A stretch of 64,000 nt of DNA from Acinetobacter sp. A47 (lineage in GTDB: Bacteria; Pseudomonadota; Gammaproteobacteria; Pseudomonadales; Moraxellaceae): assembly GCF_000805455.1 (NCBI RefSeq), contig NZ_JSUS01000001.1:124001-188000 (forward strand), given 5' to 3'. Positions within the stretch are counted from its first letter, which is position 1. Each line of letters starts with the position of its first letter. The position numbers and the translations under genes are program-made. Below are positions 19,035 to 26,992 of the stretch, piece after piece. The notes under the pieces were generated by a model. The model had not been told where the DNA came from and did no database searches. It was given only the letters and a program-made list of their open reading frames with translations.

Positions 19035-22000
19035 TGATTGTTACTTTTATTTCCCAATGTGAAAAGAAAGCAATTCCTCGTACACGGCGTGTGCTGGATG
19101 CCTTTGCAGATCGGATTGGTGATAACACCTGGCAAACGGTGATCACCGAAGAGGGGCTGTTAGCAGTAAAAAAGCTACTGAGAAAAACCGTTACGAAGAA
19201 TACGGCGGTGAGTTGCCATTGGATTCGGGGTCGCCGTAGAACTGAACTTTTATGGATTGTAGGAAATCGGAACAAGTTTAATGAACAGGGGATTGTGCCT
19301 GTGAATAGGACTGCCAAGCCTATCAAGTTAGACCATAATGATACCAGTTGGCACACAGCCCCATTGATTACTGTATTAAGTCGGATTGCTGCTTTATTCC
19401 ATGACTTTGGAAAAATAAATCCTTTTTTTGCCAAGAAAATAGCCAACGCAAAATACAATAAAAAGCCGATTGCTGATCCATTTCGGCATGAATGGATTTC
19501 TTTAAGATTATTTGAAGCCTTTGTAAAATCATGTGGTCATCAAGATGAGTTCTGGATTGAAAAACTAATCAAGATCTCGCCTCAAAATGATGATTATAGA
19601 TGGCTCGAAAATATGATTAAGGACCATCCTGACCAAGCACAGCATCCATCACCATTTCGAGAAATACCAGAAATTGCCAAACTGGTTGCCTGGTTAATCG
19701 TTTCACATCATCGTTTGCCTGTCCCGGATAATGTGTTGAGCAAAGATAAAAGTAAAGATGATCAGTATGCTGTAACAAAGTTTGCCACAGTCTTAGATGA
19801 CCTGAATTTTAAATGGTGTTATCCACGTGAGTATGTGGGTAAAGATAAAAATCAGGAAAAAGAGATTCAGCAATGCTGGAACATAAAAGCAGCGCATGTT
19901 CCTTTTAATAGCCAAATATGGTGTAAGGAAATGAATAGCTGTGCAGCAAAGCTTATGCAACTTTATAAAGCCTATCCAGCGACCAGTTTGTCCGATCCTT
20001 ATCTCAGCCATGTTTCCCGTTTGGTATTGATGTTATCTGATCACTATTATTCAAGTTGCGAGGCGACACCCAAATGGCATGATCCGAAATATTCCTGTTA
20101 TGCCAATACAGATAAATTTGGTGAATTAAAACAACCTTTAGATGATCATCTGGTTGGCGTAAGCCAATCTGCTCGCAAGCTTATGGGGGCATTGACGCGT
20201 TTAGATGAGTTATTTAATCGTCTACCGAAACAACGATCTTTGGAAGGAAAAAATAGCAATTCTTATTATAAATGGCAGGATAAATCCTATCAGGAAGCTT
20301 GCAGCATTCAGAAAAATTATCCAGATCATGGATTCTTTGGTGTGAATCTAGCATCAACTGGGCGGGGGAAAACCTTAGCTAATACTAGAATCATGTATGG
20401 GTTGGCTGATCCTGAAAAGGGTACGCGGTTTAATATTGCGTTGGGCTTGAGAACTTTGACTTTACAAACAGGCAAGGCGCTGCGACAAAAATTAAATCTG
20501 GATGATACCGATTTAGCCATTATGGTTGGTGGTGGAGCGGTTAAGGAAATATTTGAACAATATAGTCAAGCTGGTTCGGAACAACTCATTCAGGATATCG
20601 AAAATCCTGACCCAACTAAAAACCCTGCCTTAGCCAAAATGATGGGATCAGAATCTTTAACAGGTTTATTTGAACCTGATGTAGAAGTTGATTTTGAAGA
20701 CTTTGAGCCAGATTTTGACGGAATTTTGCCATCAGATCATTTGTTAACAAAATGGCTAAAAGGTAATCATCAAGTCAAGAAAATGCTGATGAGTCCAATC
20801 TTATGTTGCACGATTGACTATTTAATTCCTGCAACTGAAAGTACCCGCGGTGGACGGCAAATTGCCCCGATGTTACGCTTGATGTCATCCGATTTAGTCT
20901 TTGATGAACCTGATGATTTTTCACCCGATGATTATTATGCACTCGCCCGGCTGGTGTATTGGGCCGGTTTATTGGGGAGTCGGGTGTTGTTGTCTTCTGC
21001 AACATTAACACCCGCTGAAATTAATGGTTTATATCTGGCCTATAGTTCTGGGCGCAAGTTTTATAATCTTCATCGTACTCAAGCCAACCAGCCGATTATT
21101 GCAGCATGGTTTGATGAAAATGAGAAAAGTATTACCCATCAAGTTATTCCATGTGATGGTACGGTCAAAAACGCAGAAGCCAATCCCGTATTTGAAAAAG
21201 CCCATCATCAATTTACCAAGAAACGGGCGACTTATTTAAATGAACAGGCAGCTTCAACACAAAGACGTACCTTGGAATGGGTCGGTTTACCTAGACAAAT
21301 CCCTGCAACTGAAACGTGGCAAAATGTATTTACCCAACATATTCTAAGCACGAGTTTAAAAGCTCATCAGTTAAATGCCATTACTGATCCAGCAACAGGT
21401 AAACAATATAGTGTGGGATTGGTCCGTTTTGCCAATATTGATCCCCTGGCAAATATTGCCCAACTGTTATTAAAACAAAAAATTGATGCAGACACTCGTA
21501 TTCATTTGTGTGTATATCATTCCCGTTTTCCGTTACTGATTCGAGCCAATATTGAGAAATATCTGGATGAAATTTTAGATCGAAATAATAGTAAGCAACC
21601 CCATGATCATCATTTGGTACAGAACTGGTTGCAAAAATATCCTGAACAAAAACAGTTGATTTTGGTCTTGGCTTCGCCTGTCTGTGAAGTAGGGAGAGAC
21701 CATGATTATGACTGGATGATCATTGAACCCTCTTCGATGCGTTCAATTATTCAGGCTTCGGGTCGAGCAAGACGGCATCGTATAGAACCATACTTCCATC
21801 CGAATGTCTTTATTATGGAAACCAATATCCGACATTTTAGGTATCCTCAACAAATCTGTTTTTCTCGTCCTGGTTTTGAAGCAACCGGATTTGAGTTTCA
21901 AGGGAAAGGTGTAAGGAGGCATTTTTTACGGGGAATAGATGATACAAAAAATGCAGGACTGATGGATCTTAAGCATTTTAAACAACTCGACTCAATTGCC

Positions 22001-22549
22001 CGATTGACCCAGCCGCCGGCAAATTACCTCAAACAATTCTATGAAAGATCAGGCTATCCACGTTTAGCTGATTTGGAACATGACCGCATGCATCATATTT
22101 TATTAGGTCATGGCATTTGTCCTGATATGCGTCCTATTGATGTATCCCCAATCAAATTTCCAGCCTATAGTTTTTGGAATACGCCTATTCATTACACTGG
22201 CATTTTACAAACACTCAGCCGGTTTCGGCAGTCACAGGCTGAATTTTTTACTGCGTTGAGGGCAGAAGAGGAAGAGCAGCCTTTAAAGCTTTATCAATAT
22301 AATGAAAAAACAGGGAATTGGTTACTGGTTGAAAGTTTGGTTAGACGAATTGAATTGGCAAATAATCCTCAAATTCATTGTTGGCCAAATCAGAAGCCTG
22401 AAATCGCTTTAGAAAAATATTTAGATGCGACCACAGTTGAGCGAAGCTGGTCTGAAAATTGTTCCCGCTATTTAAGCCTAAACTTACCCATACTGGCAGA
22501 GCAAAAGAAATGGCTTTATCACGATTGGTTAGGATTTATAAGGAAGTAA
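19031..22549 (+). CDS. cas3: Cas2-Cas3 fusion, type I-F helicase-nuclease
   Basis: A 1172-aa fusion found only in type I-F. Residues 1 to about 95 are the Cas2-like domain (MIVTFISQCEKKAI...), which links Cas1 dimers. The HD nuclease follows, with H124-D125 in LFHDFGK and further histidines in VSHHRLP. The superfamily 2 helicase has a Walker A variant TGRGKT near residue 445, a DEAD-box-type DEPD near 622 and SSAT near 653; a C-terminal Cas3 domain completes the protein. It degrades DNA bound by the Csy complex and serves in adaptation. The frame is intact from end to end. The stop codon sits in the loop of a 12-bp hairpin (22532-22562). Confidence 0.95.
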   Translation: MMIVTFISQCEKKAIPRTRRVLDAFADRIGDNTWQTVITEEGLLAVKKLLRKTVTKNTAVSCHWIRGRRRTELLWIVGNRNKFNEQGIVPVNRTAKPIKLDHNDTSWHTAPLITVLSRIAALFHDFGKINPFFAKKIANAKYNKKPIADPFRHEWISLRLFEAFVKSCGHQDEFWIEKLIKISPQNDDYRWLENMIKDHPDQAQHPSPFREIPEIAKLVAWLIVSHHRLPVPDNVLSKDKSKDDQYAVTKFATVLDDLNFKWCYPREYVGKDKNQEKEIQQCWNIKAAHVPFNSQIWCKEMNSCAAKLMQLYKAYPATSLSDPYLSHVSRLVLMLSDHYYSSCEATPKWHDPKYSCYANTDKFGELKQPLDDHLVGVSQSARKLMGALTRLDELFNRLPKQRSLEGKNSNSYYKWQDKSYQEACSIQKNYPDHGFFGVNLASTGRGKTLANTRIMYGLADPEKGTRFNIALGLRTLTLQTGKALRQKLNLDDTDLAIMVGGGAVKEIFEQYSQAGSEQLIQDIENPDPTKNPALAKMMGSESLTGLFEPDVEVDFEDFEPDFDGILPSDHLLTKWLKGNHQVKKMLMSPILCCTIDYLIPATESTRGGRQIAPMLRLMSSDLVFDEPDDFSPDDYYALARLVYWAGLLGSRVLLSSATLTPAEINGLYLAYSSGRKFYNLHRTQANQPIIAAWFDENEKSITHQVIPCDGTVKNAEANPVFEKAHHQFTKKRATYLNEQAASTQRRTLEWVGLPRQIPATETWQNVFTQHILSTSLKAHQLNAITDPATGKQYSVGLVRFANIDPLANIAQLLLKQKIDADTRIHLCVYHSRFPLLIRANIEKYLDEILDRNNSKQPHDHHLVQNWLQKYPEQKQLILVLASPVCEVGRDHDYDWMIIEPSSMRSIIQASGRARRHRIEPYFHPNVFIMETNIRHFRYPQQICFSRPGFEATGFEFQGKGVRRHFLRGIDDTKNAGLMDLKHFKQLDSIARLTQPPANYLKQFYERSGYPRLADLEHDRMHHILLGHGICPDMRPIDVSPIKFPAYSFWNTPIHYTGILQTLSRFRQSQAEFFTALRAEEEEQPLKLYQYNEKTGNWLLVESLVRRIELANNPQIHCWPNQKPEIALEKYLDATTVERSWSENCSRYLSLNLPILAEQKKWLYHDWLGFIRK

Positions 22550-22562
22550 ACCTTATAAATCC
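22532..22562. repeat. Perfect 12-bp hairpin over the cas2-3 stop codon
   Basis: GGATTTATAAGG and CCTTATAAATCC flank a 7-nt loop that contains the TAA stop. There is no T-run on either side, so it is not a standard terminator. It may reduce read-through from cas1-cas2-3 into csy1, or act as the 3' end of the minus-strand crRNA-like RNA next to it. Confidence 0.55.
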
Positions 22563-22565
22563 TAA

Positions 22566-22644
22566 AACCTAAGCTACCTGTGCGGCAGTGAACTATAAAT
22601 AACGTTCAAATATTTCTAAGCTACTTATATAAGTAGATGTGAAT
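22566..22644 (-). ncRNA. Mini-CRISPR encoding a CreA/CreR-type crRNA-like regulatory RNA
   Basis: Two degenerate I-F repeats on the minus strand flank a 19-nt spacer. The upstream repeat (22644 to 22613) keeps TTCAC, a palindromic stem (CTACTT-ATAT-AAGTAG) and the full 8-nt 5' handle CTTAGAAA. The downstream repeat (22593 to 22566) keeps GTTCA, a 5-bp stem CTGCC-GCACA-GGTAG and CTTAG, then loses the final AAA. So exactly the parts needed for a mature guide are kept: the handle from the first repeat and the hairpin from the second. The spacer reads TATTTGAACGTTATTTATA and partly matches a CC-flanked site before csy1. Known relatives are CreA antitoxin RNAs and CreR cas-repressing RNAs of type I systems. 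Function here is inferred. Confidence 0.85.
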
Positions 22645-22674
22645 TTTAAACCGAGTCATATTGCATAAGCAAAG

Positions 22675-22703
22675 TTAACAAGGTAAGTTAAATAAGATAG
22701 ATA
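22675..22703 (+). promoter_or_regulatory. Putative promoter of the csy operon
   Basis: TTAACA (22675-22680), 17-nt spacer, TAGATA (22698-22703); an alternative -10, TACAAT, lies at 22702-22707. Transcription would start around 22710-22715, at the edge of the mini-CRISPR target site. It gives csy1-csy4 a promoter separate from cas1-cas2-3. Confidence 0.45.
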
Positions 22704-22710
22704 CAATTTT

Positions 22711-22731
22711 TTAAAATTACGATTAAATAGG
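22711..22731 (-). promoter_or_regulatory. Predicted Cascade target site (protospacer plus CC PAM) of the crRNA-like RNA
   Basis: On the minus strand CC (22731-22730) precedes TATTTAATCGTAATTTTAA (22729-22711). It matches the mini-CRISPR spacer at 14 of 19 positions, with mismatches at 6, 8, 12, 17 and 18. Positions 6, 12 and 18 do not pair in type I guide-target duplexes. Only partial pairing would let the complex bind and repress without destroying the locus. The site lies between the csy promoter and the csy1 start. Confidence 0.7.
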
Positions 22732-22753
22732 ATTAAAATGAAGTGGAGGATAT

Positions 22754-24094
22754 ATGACAATTGAAGCAGAAGAAATTGAAGATGCTTCACCACCAACCAT
22801 TCGAGCCTTGATTGAGCAATATATTCAGGGACGTTTAAATGAAAAGTTGGAGAAGCTCAAAGAAGATGACTTTACTGAACGTGAAAAGCTGCTGGAAAAA
22901 TATCAACCTGAAACATGGTTAGAAGAGGCCAGTTTAAGGATCAGCCAAATTCGCTTGGCAACGCATACGCCTAAACAGCATCACCCCAGTTCTAAAGCAT
23001 CGGCCATGTTTTATGCAGAGCAGAACAAGACTCATGATTTTGTTGGATCACAAGGTTTGCAACTTGAAGCTGATGTAATTGGTAATGCTGCCGTCTTGGA
23101 TGTATTTAAGTTATTACGGCAAAAGTTTAAGGGCATTTCATTACTTGATCGTTTATTAAAAGCCGATCAGGATTTTATCGCCGCACTTTCAAAACATGCT
23201 GAACAGGCACAAATCCGCTATCAACGATTTTTGGCATTTAGTGAAATTCCATCGGAGTTAAATGCAGGGCGCTTATCCAAACAGGTTTATTTTCCTGTCG
23301 ATCAAGATAAGTATCATATCTTGGTAATTTTATACCCCAGTGCATTGGTACATCGGGTGTATCAGCAAATCTCACAGGATCGTTTTGGTGAGTCAAGCAA
23401 GGTGTTACGTGAAGCTCGCTTTAAGGAGCTGCATTATCCGCAGGAAAGCCGAGAGTACCCTAGTTTACTGGTTCATAATTATGGCGGATCAAAACCCCAG
23501 AATATTTCACAACTCAATAGCGACCGGCGTGGTTCGATGTGGTTATTGCCATCGTTACCACCTGTTTGGCAAGGACTGTTGGTTGAATTACCAAAATCTG
23601 GTTCAGTGTTTACAGGTTATTTAAGTAACCGTCAGGATGTAAAACCGATTTTAAAGTCTATCATTCATATGTATCGACATGAATATGATCGAAATAATGT
23701 TGCATTTCGTGATAAGCGAGATGAATTGGTCAATCAGCTTGTAGATTGTGTGATTGATATGAGCCTTGAACTTCAACAAAGTGCAACTTCAGGTTGGACA
23801 CTTGATTCGCAGCGTAAATTTAATCGTGCTGAAAGTTTCTGGTTAGATCGTGGTTATCGTGAGGAGCTTTTTGATAAGGAAGATTTGGACACTTTGACAG
23901 AAGAAGAACAGGAATGGTTAAAGGGTTATCGTTGTCGGGATTGGCGTACAGAAGTGGGCAACAACTTTGGCGATTGGTTAAACAAAGTGTTAACCGTTAG
24001 AGGCAAATTAGCTGATCTGGATGATCATGAGGCTCGGGTATGGTCAATTGCTTTACGGGATAAGTTGCAATTACTCAAAGAGGAGTTTGCTTAA
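22754..24094 (+). CDS. csy1: Csy1 (Cas8f), type I-F Cascade large subunit
   Basis: A 446-aa subunit of the type I-F interference complex. With Csy2 it forms the tail that holds the crRNA 5' handle and reads the CC PAM. It is recognised by position (first gene of the csy operon), length (family about 430-450 aa) and the family's C-terminal SWTLDSQRKFNRAESFWLD-type region. The N-terminus is charged and probably helical (EKLEKLKEDDFTEREKLLEK). GGAGG lies 5 nt before the ATG. It overlaps csy2 at ATG/TAA, indicating translational coupling. Its upstream region carries the predicted self-target of the mini-CRISPR RNA. Confidence 0.93.
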   Translation: MTIEAEEIEDASPPTIRALIEQYIQGRLNEKLEKLKEDDFTEREKLLEKYQPETWLEEASLRISQIRLATHTPKQHHPSSKASAMFYAEQNKTHDFVGSQGLQLEADVIGNAAVLDVFKLLRQKFKGISLLDRLLKADQDFIAALSKHAEQAQIRYQRFLAFSEIPSELNAGRLSKQVYFPVDQDKYHILVILYPSALVHRVYQQISQDRFGESSKVLREARFKELHYPQESREYPSLLVHNYGGSKPQNISQLNSDRRGSMWLLPSLPPVWQGLLVELPKSGSVFTGYLSNRQDVKPILKSIIHMYRHEYDRNNVAFRDKRDELVNQLVDCVIDMSLELQQSATSGWTLDSQRKFNRAESFWLDRGYREELFDKEDLDTLTEEEQEWLKGYRCRDWRTEVGNNFGDWLNKVLTVRGKLADLDDHEARVWSIALRDKLQLLKEEFA

Positions 24095-25197
24095 TGCGTT
24101 ATGCCTATCCTAAAGCTTTATACATTGTTCGTTTACAAGTTGAAAATGCTTCTATTATCAATAGCCATCTAACATGGGGCTTTCCCGCACCGAGTGCCTT
24201 TACAGGGTTTGCTCATGCTTTGCAGCGAAAATTGAATGAACAAGAACAGTATCACACTCTGGAGTGTTGTGGAGTTGGTATCGTATGTCACCAGTTTATC
24301 CCTCAAGTGACTAAAAGTAGCGATTACCGTTATTCGCCGTACCAACTCAATCTCGCTCGTCATCCTTTGGAATCAGATGGATCAACGCCTGCAATGGTGG
24401 AAGAAGGAAAAGGGCATTTTGAAGTCAGTTTGATCATTGGCTTAAGTGGCAATGATTTAGATCAACATTTATCTGCCAATGATGAAGATTTAAATGAGCA
24501 AACCCAATACTTGATTCAAAGACTTAACCAATCAATTTATGGAATGCGTTTGGCTGGCGGGGCAATTTTTCCTCATCGACGGGTAAAGCCTAAATTGGTG
24601 AATTGGTCATTGTCTGAGGCTATTAATAAAACCAAAAAGTTGCGTCATATGTTATTGCCAGGTTTTGTATTGCTGCATCGACATGAAGTATTACTTGCCC
24701 ATCAAAAATGGTTAAGCCAACAACACGCCTATTTAGAGACGCAAGGACATCAACCTGATGTTCTGGATACTTTGCTGGATATCAGCCGCCTCAATCTTTC
24801 CAGTACGGAACAGCCGCAACTTGGTGTTGATGGAGAGCGTAAAGGTATTTGGCAGGTACGGCCTCGTCCTGAGCATTTAAAAGGCTGGTTAGTACCAATC
24901 CCAATTGGTTATGCGGCATTAACAGAACTGCAAGACAAAGGCTCCATTACCGGATTAAGGGATAATCAGTATCCAGCAACTTTTGTTGAAACTTTATTGA
25001 GTTTGGGGCAGTGGCAAAGTCCGCATCGGATTGAGGATTTAACCTATACCTTGTGGACATATAACAACGTGCCTAAAGACGGTGTTTATGAACTCATTCA
25101 ACCTTTTGCGCCAAAACTTAACATCCAATTATTGTCAGATGATTTAGAGGAACAATCATTTGATGACTATACAAATTATGAAAATGAGGAATATTAA
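24094..25197 (+). CDS. csy2: Csy2 (Cas5f), type I-F Cascade subunit
   Basis: A 367-aa RAMP-fold subunit that pairs with Csy1 and caps the 5' handle of the crRNA. The family region HLTWGFPAPSAFTGFAHALQ is near the N-terminus and YGMRLAGGAIFPHRR near residue 150, both typical of Cas5f. The length is slightly above the Pseudomonas protein, with an acidic C-terminal tail (DDLEEQSFDDYTNYENEEY). It overlaps csy1 by one base and is 2 nt from csy3, so the csy genes form one translation unit. Confidence 0.93.
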   Translation: MRYAYPKALYIVRLQVENASIINSHLTWGFPAPSAFTGFAHALQRKLNEQEQYHTLECCGVGIVCHQFIPQVTKSSDYRYSPYQLNLARHPLESDGSTPAMVEEGKGHFEVSLIIGLSGNDLDQHLSANDEDLNEQTQYLIQRLNQSIYGMRLAGGAIFPHRRVKPKLVNWSLSEAINKTKKLRHMLLPGFVLLHRHEVLLAHQKWLSQQHAYLETQGHQPDVLDTLLDISRLNLSSTEQPQLGVDGERKGIWQVRPRPEHLKGWLVPIPIGYAALTELQDKGSITGLRDNQYPATFVETLLSLGQWQSPHRIEDLTYTLWTYNNVPKDGVYELIQPFAPKLNIQLLSDDLEEQSFDDYTNYENEEY

Positions 25198-25199
25198 TC

Positions 25200-26249
25200 A
25201 TGGCTAAAACTCCATCTAATAATAAAATTAAAACTGCATCAGTATTATCGTTTAACCGTCATTTAGATCCATCAGATGGGCGCATGACCGTAGTTAACTG
25301 GAATGAAATTGAAAATGGTGCAGGTACTACGGTTATCCAGATCCAGGAAAAATCAGTACGAGGTACAATCTCAAACCGTCCTAAAAATACCAAAGAAATT
25401 GATCCTGTCTATATTAATGCCGCAGTTGAAAAAGCCAATTTACAAACCGTTGATATTGCTGCATTGCCACAAGGTAAAGATACCGTTGCCGTTACATTTA
25501 CCTTACGTGTTTTACCGAATGTTGGACAACCATCGGCCTGTAATGATGAGAGTTTTGCTGAACGACTTAATGCAGTTGTTTCAGGGTATAAAGCGGAATC
25601 ACAGTTTAAGGAACTGGCTAAACGTTATGCAGTAAATCTGGCAAATGGACGCTTCTTATGGCGAAACCGTATTGGTGCGGAAAATGTCATTGTGTCGGTT
25701 GAACGTATTGTGGATGGTAAAGCAAGTGCAAAATTGAGTTTTGATGCTCTGGCTAACCGTTTATATGAGGTTAAAGTCGATTCAGAACAGGAACAATCGT
25801 TAGCACAACTTGCTACATGGATTCAGGCAGGGTTGACGGGTAATGAACATGTATTATTAAGAGTTACTGGTTTTGCTCGTTTAGGAGAAGGGCAAGAGGT
25901 TTATCCTTCTCAAGAATTAATTCTTGATGCAGGGAATACAAAAGGTAAAAAAAGTAAAACCCTATATGCAATTAACAACAAGGAAGCAGGGATTCACTCA
26001 CAAAAAATTGGCAATGCCCTACGTACTATCGATACATGGTACCCAGATGCAACCAAACCGATTGCTGTTGAACCATATGGTTCAGTGACTTCTGAAGGTA
26101 AAGCATATCGTCAGCCTAAAGAAGGACAAGATTTTTATAGTCTGTTTGATGGTTGGGTAAATACAGGCAGAGTTCCTGAAATTGAACAGCAGCATTATGT
26201 GATGTCTGTGCTGGTACGTGGTGGCGTCTTTGGTGAGAGTGATAAATGA
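25200..26249 (+). CDS. csy3: Csy3 (Cas7f), type I-F Cascade backbone
   Basis: A 349-aa backbone subunit; in type I-F complexes six copies polymerise along a 32-nt spacer. Family landmarks are SVLSFNRHLDPSDGRM at the N-terminus, GRFLWRNRIGAENV near residue 150 and the C-terminal YSLFDGWVNTGRVPEIEQQH. The 4-nt overlap with cas6f (ATGA) couples their translation. Subunit number normally follows spacer length, so the 19-nt mini-CRISPR guide should build a smaller complex. Confidence 0.95.
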   Translation: MAKTPSNNKIKTASVLSFNRHLDPSDGRMTVVNWNEIENGAGTTVIQIQEKSVRGTISNRPKNTKEIDPVYINAAVEKANLQTVDIAALPQGKDTVAVTFTLRVLPNVGQPSACNDESFAERLNAVVSGYKAESQFKELAKRYAVNLANGRFLWRNRIGAENVIVSVERIVDGKASAKLSFDALANRLYEVKVDSEQEQSLAQLATWIQAGLTGNEHVLLRVTGFARLGEGQEVYPSQELILDAGNTKGKKSKTLYAINNKEAGIHSQKIGNALRTIDTWYPDATKPIAVEPYGSVTSEGKAYRQPKEGQDFYSLFDGWVNTGRVPEIEQQHYVMSVLVRGGVFGESDK

Positions 26250-26860
26250 TGCAATATTATATTGAGCTTACCCTTTTGCCTGATGAAGATACTTCTGCGT
26301 ATTTTCTTTGGTCAAAAGTCTATACTCAGCTCCATATTGCTTTTGTTGAACATATTGATGAAAAAGAAAAGATACCCTTTGGTGTATCTTTTCCTCAATA
26401 CGGTATTAACCGGCAAAAGAATATTGGGTTTTTGGGTAAGAAAATTCGTATCTTTGCAAATACAGAAGCCGAGTTACATCAACTTAATCTGGGGAAATGG
26501 CTGGAACGATTAGTGGATTATGTCCATGTTACTCAACCGCGAGATGTCCCTCATGCTAAGGTCACTGGATTTGCCAATTATTTTCGAGTGAATCCGAAGA
26601 TGAATTTGGAGGAACGTATTGCTCATCAAGCGCAGCGTCGCAATATTTCTTTGAATCAAGCGAGGCAGCATTTTAAGGAATATATTGATCACCCCATCGT
26701 TGAGCCTTATGTAAGTTTAAAAAGTCTGAGTGCCAAGCGAGAGGAAAATATAGATCGGCCATATCGTTTATATATTGGTAAATCTGTTGCCGATGAGGCA
26801 AAAGAGGGAACATTTGGAACTTATGGGTTAAGCCGCTTCTCAACCATACCAGAGTTTTGA
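26246..26860 (+). CDS. cas6f: Cas6f (Csy4), crRNA-processing endoribonuclease
   Basis: A 204-aa ribonuclease that cuts pre-crRNA at the base of the repeat hairpin and stays on the 3' hairpin. By alignment with Pseudomonas Csy4 the catalytic His is H30 (YTQLHIAFVE) and the catalytic Ser S160 (YVSLKSLSAK). The arginine-rich helix that reads the stem corresponds to about residues 123-143 (EERIAHQAQRRNISLNQARQ), and the conserved C-terminus YGLSRFSTIPEF is intact. A second ATG one codon on is equally possible as start. The enzyme must handle both the array stem (TGGCG/CGCCA) and the mini-CRISPR stems, which differ in sequence. Confidence 0.95.
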   Translation: MMQYYIELTLLPDEDTSAYFLWSKVYTQLHIAFVEHIDEKEKIPFGVSFPQYGINRQKNIGFLGKKIRIFANTEAELHQLNLGKWLERLVDYVHVTQPRDVPHAKVTGFANYFRVNPKMNLEERIAHQAQRRNISLNQARQHFKEYIDHPIVEPYVSLKSLSAKREENIDRPYRLYIGKSVADEAKEGTFGTYGLSRFSTIPEF

Positions 26861-26992
26861 CCCAATATTTTTTCTATTCTTTAACAGTTTAATAAAATCA
26901 ATAAGTTACAATAAGTGGTTTTTTGATTGGGTAAAATGCCATAATTTATATTAACTACTTGTTGTAACTTATATTTTTACTATAATTTTATA
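26861..26992 (+). promoter_or_regulatory. CRISPR leader
   Basis: A 132-nt AT-rich leader between cas6f and the first repeat. It holds a perfect IHF consensus match (26896-26908, AATCAATAAGTTA) and inverted 16-nt arms with one mismatch (26901-26916 and 26957-26972). A promoter-like pair, TTGTTG (26959-26964) and TATAAT (26981-26986), would start transcription at the first repeat. The -35 box lies inside the second arm, so a protein bound there could affect both integration and transcription. Confidence 0.75.

Noticed and set aside
18973..19458. 161-residue minus-strand frame across the cas1/cas2-3 junction
   Set aside because: It lies antisense to two intact, coupled cas genes and is a shadow.
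22738..22764. An 8-codon frame (MKWRIYDN) overlapping the csy1 start, considered as a CreT-like toxin frame with rare codons
   Set aside because: Its AGG-ATA codons are simply the csy1 Shine-Dalgarno region. There is no room for a separate toxin promoter, so the autorepressor model fits better.
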